From Photobacterium angustum (GTDB lineage: Bacteria; Pseudomonadota; Gammaproteobacteria; Enterobacterales; Vibrionaceae): a stretch of DNA of 64,000 nt. This document shows, one piece after another, positions 62,625 to 64,000 of this stretch. The stretch is from NCBI RefSeq assembly GCF_002954615.1, contig NZ_MSCJ01000001.1, positions 682,001-746,000 of the forward strand. Direction: 5' to 3'. Positions within the stretch are counted from its first letter, which is position 1. The number at the start of each line of letters is the position of its first letter. The position numbers and the translations under genes are program-made. A model generated the notes under the pieces. The model ran no database searches. It was not told where the DNA came from and saw nothing but the letters and a program-made list of their open reading frames with translations.

Positions 62625-63359
62625 ATGAGCCTGGAAGGTAAAGTTGCACTAGTTACAGGTGCAAGCCGTGGTATCGGCCGTGCAATTGCTGAAATTTTAG
62701 CAGAGCGTGGCGCAACAGTTATTGGTACTGCAACATCTGAAAGTGGTGCTGAAGCTATTAGTGCGTATCTTGGTGACAAAGGTAAAGGTCTCGCTCTAAA
62801 TGTGACTTCACCTGAGTCTATTGAATCAGTTTTAAAACAGATTAAAGCAGATTTTGGTGATGTTGACATTTTGGTGAACAATGCTGGTATCACTCGTGAT
62901 AATCTGTTGATGCGCATGAAAGATGATGAATGGCAAGATATCCTTGATACGAACCTAACATCTATCTTCCGCCTTTCTAAAGCGGTACTGCGTGCAATGA
63001 TGAAAAAACGTAATGGTCGTATTATCAGCATTGGCTCTGTTGTGGGTACTATGGGTAATGCGGGTCAAACGAACTACGCAGCAGCAAAAGCTGGCCTATT
63101 AGGTTTCACAAAATCAATGGCACGTGAGGTAGCTTCTCGTGGTATTACTGTTAACGCAGTCGCTCCCGGTTTTATCGAAACTGATATGACCAAAGCGTTA
63201 AATGATGACCAACGTGCAGCAACACTTGCAAATGTACCTGCAGGTCGTTTAGGTGATCCGCGTGAAATTGCAGCATCTGTTGCATTTTTAGCCTCGGATG
63301 ATGCTGCTTACATAACGGGCGAAACGTTGCACGTTAACGGCGGTATGTACATGATTTAA
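62625..63359 (+). CDS. fabG: 3-oxoacyl-ACP reductase
   Basis: FabG (244 residues) is the NADPH-dependent short-chain dehydrogenase that performs the first reduction of the elongation cycle. The cofactor loop TGASRGIGRAIA is near the N-terminus, NNAG near residue 85, and the catalytic Ser138, Tyr151 and Lys155 are in IGSVVGTMGNAGQTNYAAAK. AGAGGA precedes the ATG. It lies between fabD and acpP. Confidence 0.98.
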   Translation: MSLEGKVALVTGASRGIGRAIAEILAERGATVIGTATSESGAEAISAYLGDKGKGLALNVTSPESIESVLKQIKADFGDVDILVNNAGITRDNLLMRMKDDEWQDILDTNLTSIFRLSKAVLRAMMKKRNGRIISIGSVVGTMGNAGQTNYAAAKAGLLGFTKSMAREVASRGITVNAVAPGFIETDMTKALNDDQRAATLANVPAGRLGDPREIAASVAFLASDDAAYITGETLHVNGGMYMI

Positions 63360-63516
63360 TCAAAAGATTTGCAATACTTAATGACGCAAGTCAAACTGAT
63401 CTAGTTTTATGATAAAATCGTGGTTTGACCAGCACTATGAGTGTTGCAACTTTTGTCGTAATGAATAAACTACAGCAAATCGCATTAGCGAATTCTTGTT
63501 AAGGAAATATATTAGT

Positions 63517-63750
63517 ATGAGCAACATCGAAGAACGCGTAAAAAAAATCATCGTTGAGCAACTAGGCGTAGACGAAGCTGAAGTTAAAAACGAATCATCT
63601 TTCGTTGACGATCTAGGTGCAGACTCACTAGATACAGTTGAACTAGTAATGGCTCTTGAAGAAGAATTCGATACAGAGATTCCAGACGAAGAAGCTGAAA
63701 AAATTACTACTGTTCAAGCTGCAATCGACTACGTAAACAGCGCACAGTAA
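63517..63750 (+). CDS. acpP: Acyl carrier protein
   Basis: AcpP (77 residues) carries growing acyl chains on phosphopantetheine attached to the Ser of DSL, residue 37 counting the initiator Met. It is strongly acidic, as usual. The start is the ATG at 63517 behind AAGGAAAT; the frame begins 7 codons earlier. The 157-base gap after fabG should hold its own strong promoter; a -10-like TAAAAT lies at 63413. It is followed by a strong terminator, fitting high expression relative to fabF. Confidence 0.98.
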   Translation: MSNIEERVKKIIVEQLGVDEAEVKNESSFVDDLGADSLDTVELVMALEEEFDTEIPDEEAEKITTVQAAIDYVNSAQ

Positions 63751-63768
63751 TATAAAAATGAATATATC

Positions 63769-63800
63769 CAGGCGGTCTTTATGACCGCCTGTTTTTTTTT
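63769..63800 (+). terminator. acpP terminator, before fabF
   Basis: CAGGCGGTC pairs with GACCGCCTG around TTTAT and is followed by nine T, so most transcripts should stop before fabF. Confidence 0.93.
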
Positions 63801-63838
63801 AATTCCTGTTTTATCCTCAATTCCCGGAGAAATTAATC

Positions 63839-64000
63839 GTGTCTAAGCGTCGTGTAGTTGTAACTGGCATGGGTATGCTTACCCCGGTTGGTAATTCTGT
63901 TGAATCTTCTTGGAAAGCTTTACAGTCTGGCACTAGTGGTATTAGTACTATCCAACATTTTGATGCAAGCGCATTTGCTACTCAATTTGCCGGCATGATC
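63839..64000 (+). CDS. fabF: Beta-ketoacyl-ACP synthase II, 5' part only
   Basis: The gene begins with GTG at 63839 behind CGGAGA and stays open for 54 codons to the right edge. [20 protein letters not shown] and the following [11 protein letters not shown] are the N-terminus of KAS II, which elongates and is needed for temperature control of cis-vaccenate in E. coli. The catalytic Cys and His residues lie beyond the window. Its position after acpP is the standard one. KAS I (FabB) would lack this location. Confidence 0.95.
   Translation, partial: MSKRRVVVTGMGMLTPVGNSVESSWKALQSGTSGISTIQHFDASAFATQFAGMI

Overview
The window is an ordinary chromosomal stretch of a gammaproteobacterium. It is AT-rich and its gene order is close to that of E. 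coli in several blocks: icd-rluE-(gap)-mnmA-hflD-purB; cspD-clpS-clpA-infA-aat-cydCD-trxB-lrp-ftsK-lolA-rarA-serS; metG-mrp and udk-dcd-asmA; rne-rluC-yceF-yceD-rpmF-plsX-fabHDG-acpP-fabF. The protein sequences, the presence of bpt beside aat, and the low GC point to Vibrionaceae, most likely Photobacterium or a close relative (inference; no 16S or other marker is in view). No tRNA, rRNA, insertion sequence, prophage or CRISPR array was seen.

Layout. Bases 1-10680 are the accessory part. They hold the 3' end of a giant surface protein built of degenerate DUF11-like repeats, a 1179-residue outer-membrane beta-barrel protein, and an OmpA-domain lipoprotein whose start overlaps the barrel gene's stop. 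Together they look like a three-component envelope system of unknown function, and this is the best candidate in the window for an undescribed system. Bases 10700-14983 hold the leftward mnmA-hflD-purB operon, with a strong PurR-box match over its likely promoter, and rluE. Bases 15064-20227 hold icd, cspD, clpS-clpA and infA. Bases 20428-26512 hold bpt-aat, cydDC and trxB, all leftward. With clpSA this puts two N-degron amino-acid transferases and the adaptor and unfoldase that act on their products within about 4.6 kb. Bases 27402-35075 run rightward through lrp, ftsK (with a 7 x 48-bp tandem repeat in its linker), lolA, rarA and serS.

Bases 35121-52830 mix conserved and variable genes: an unrecognised membrane protein, a dicarboxylate/amino acid symporter, metG, mrp, udk, dcd, asmA, yhjD, a small zinc-ribbon membrane protein, a YdjM-like membrane hydrolase, psiE, a cobT-cobS-btuR corrinoid salvage operon, and a SulP anion transporter. 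Bases 53071-64000 hold rne, with a structured leader and a duplicated enolase-site-like motif, then rluC, yceF, and the yceD-rpmF-plsX-fabH-fabD-fabG-acpP-fabF cluster, cut by the right edge. rpmF (59381-59551) and the start of fabF are short or partial genes placed from the raw sequence.

Most transcription units end in clear hairpin plus U-run terminators, several of them shared by convergent genes. The main regulatory signals are the PurR box before mnmA, a promoter that would give a nearly leaderless yceD mRNA, the rne leader hairpins, a long lrp leader, and perfect inverted repeats in the cydD-trxB and fabH-fabD gaps.
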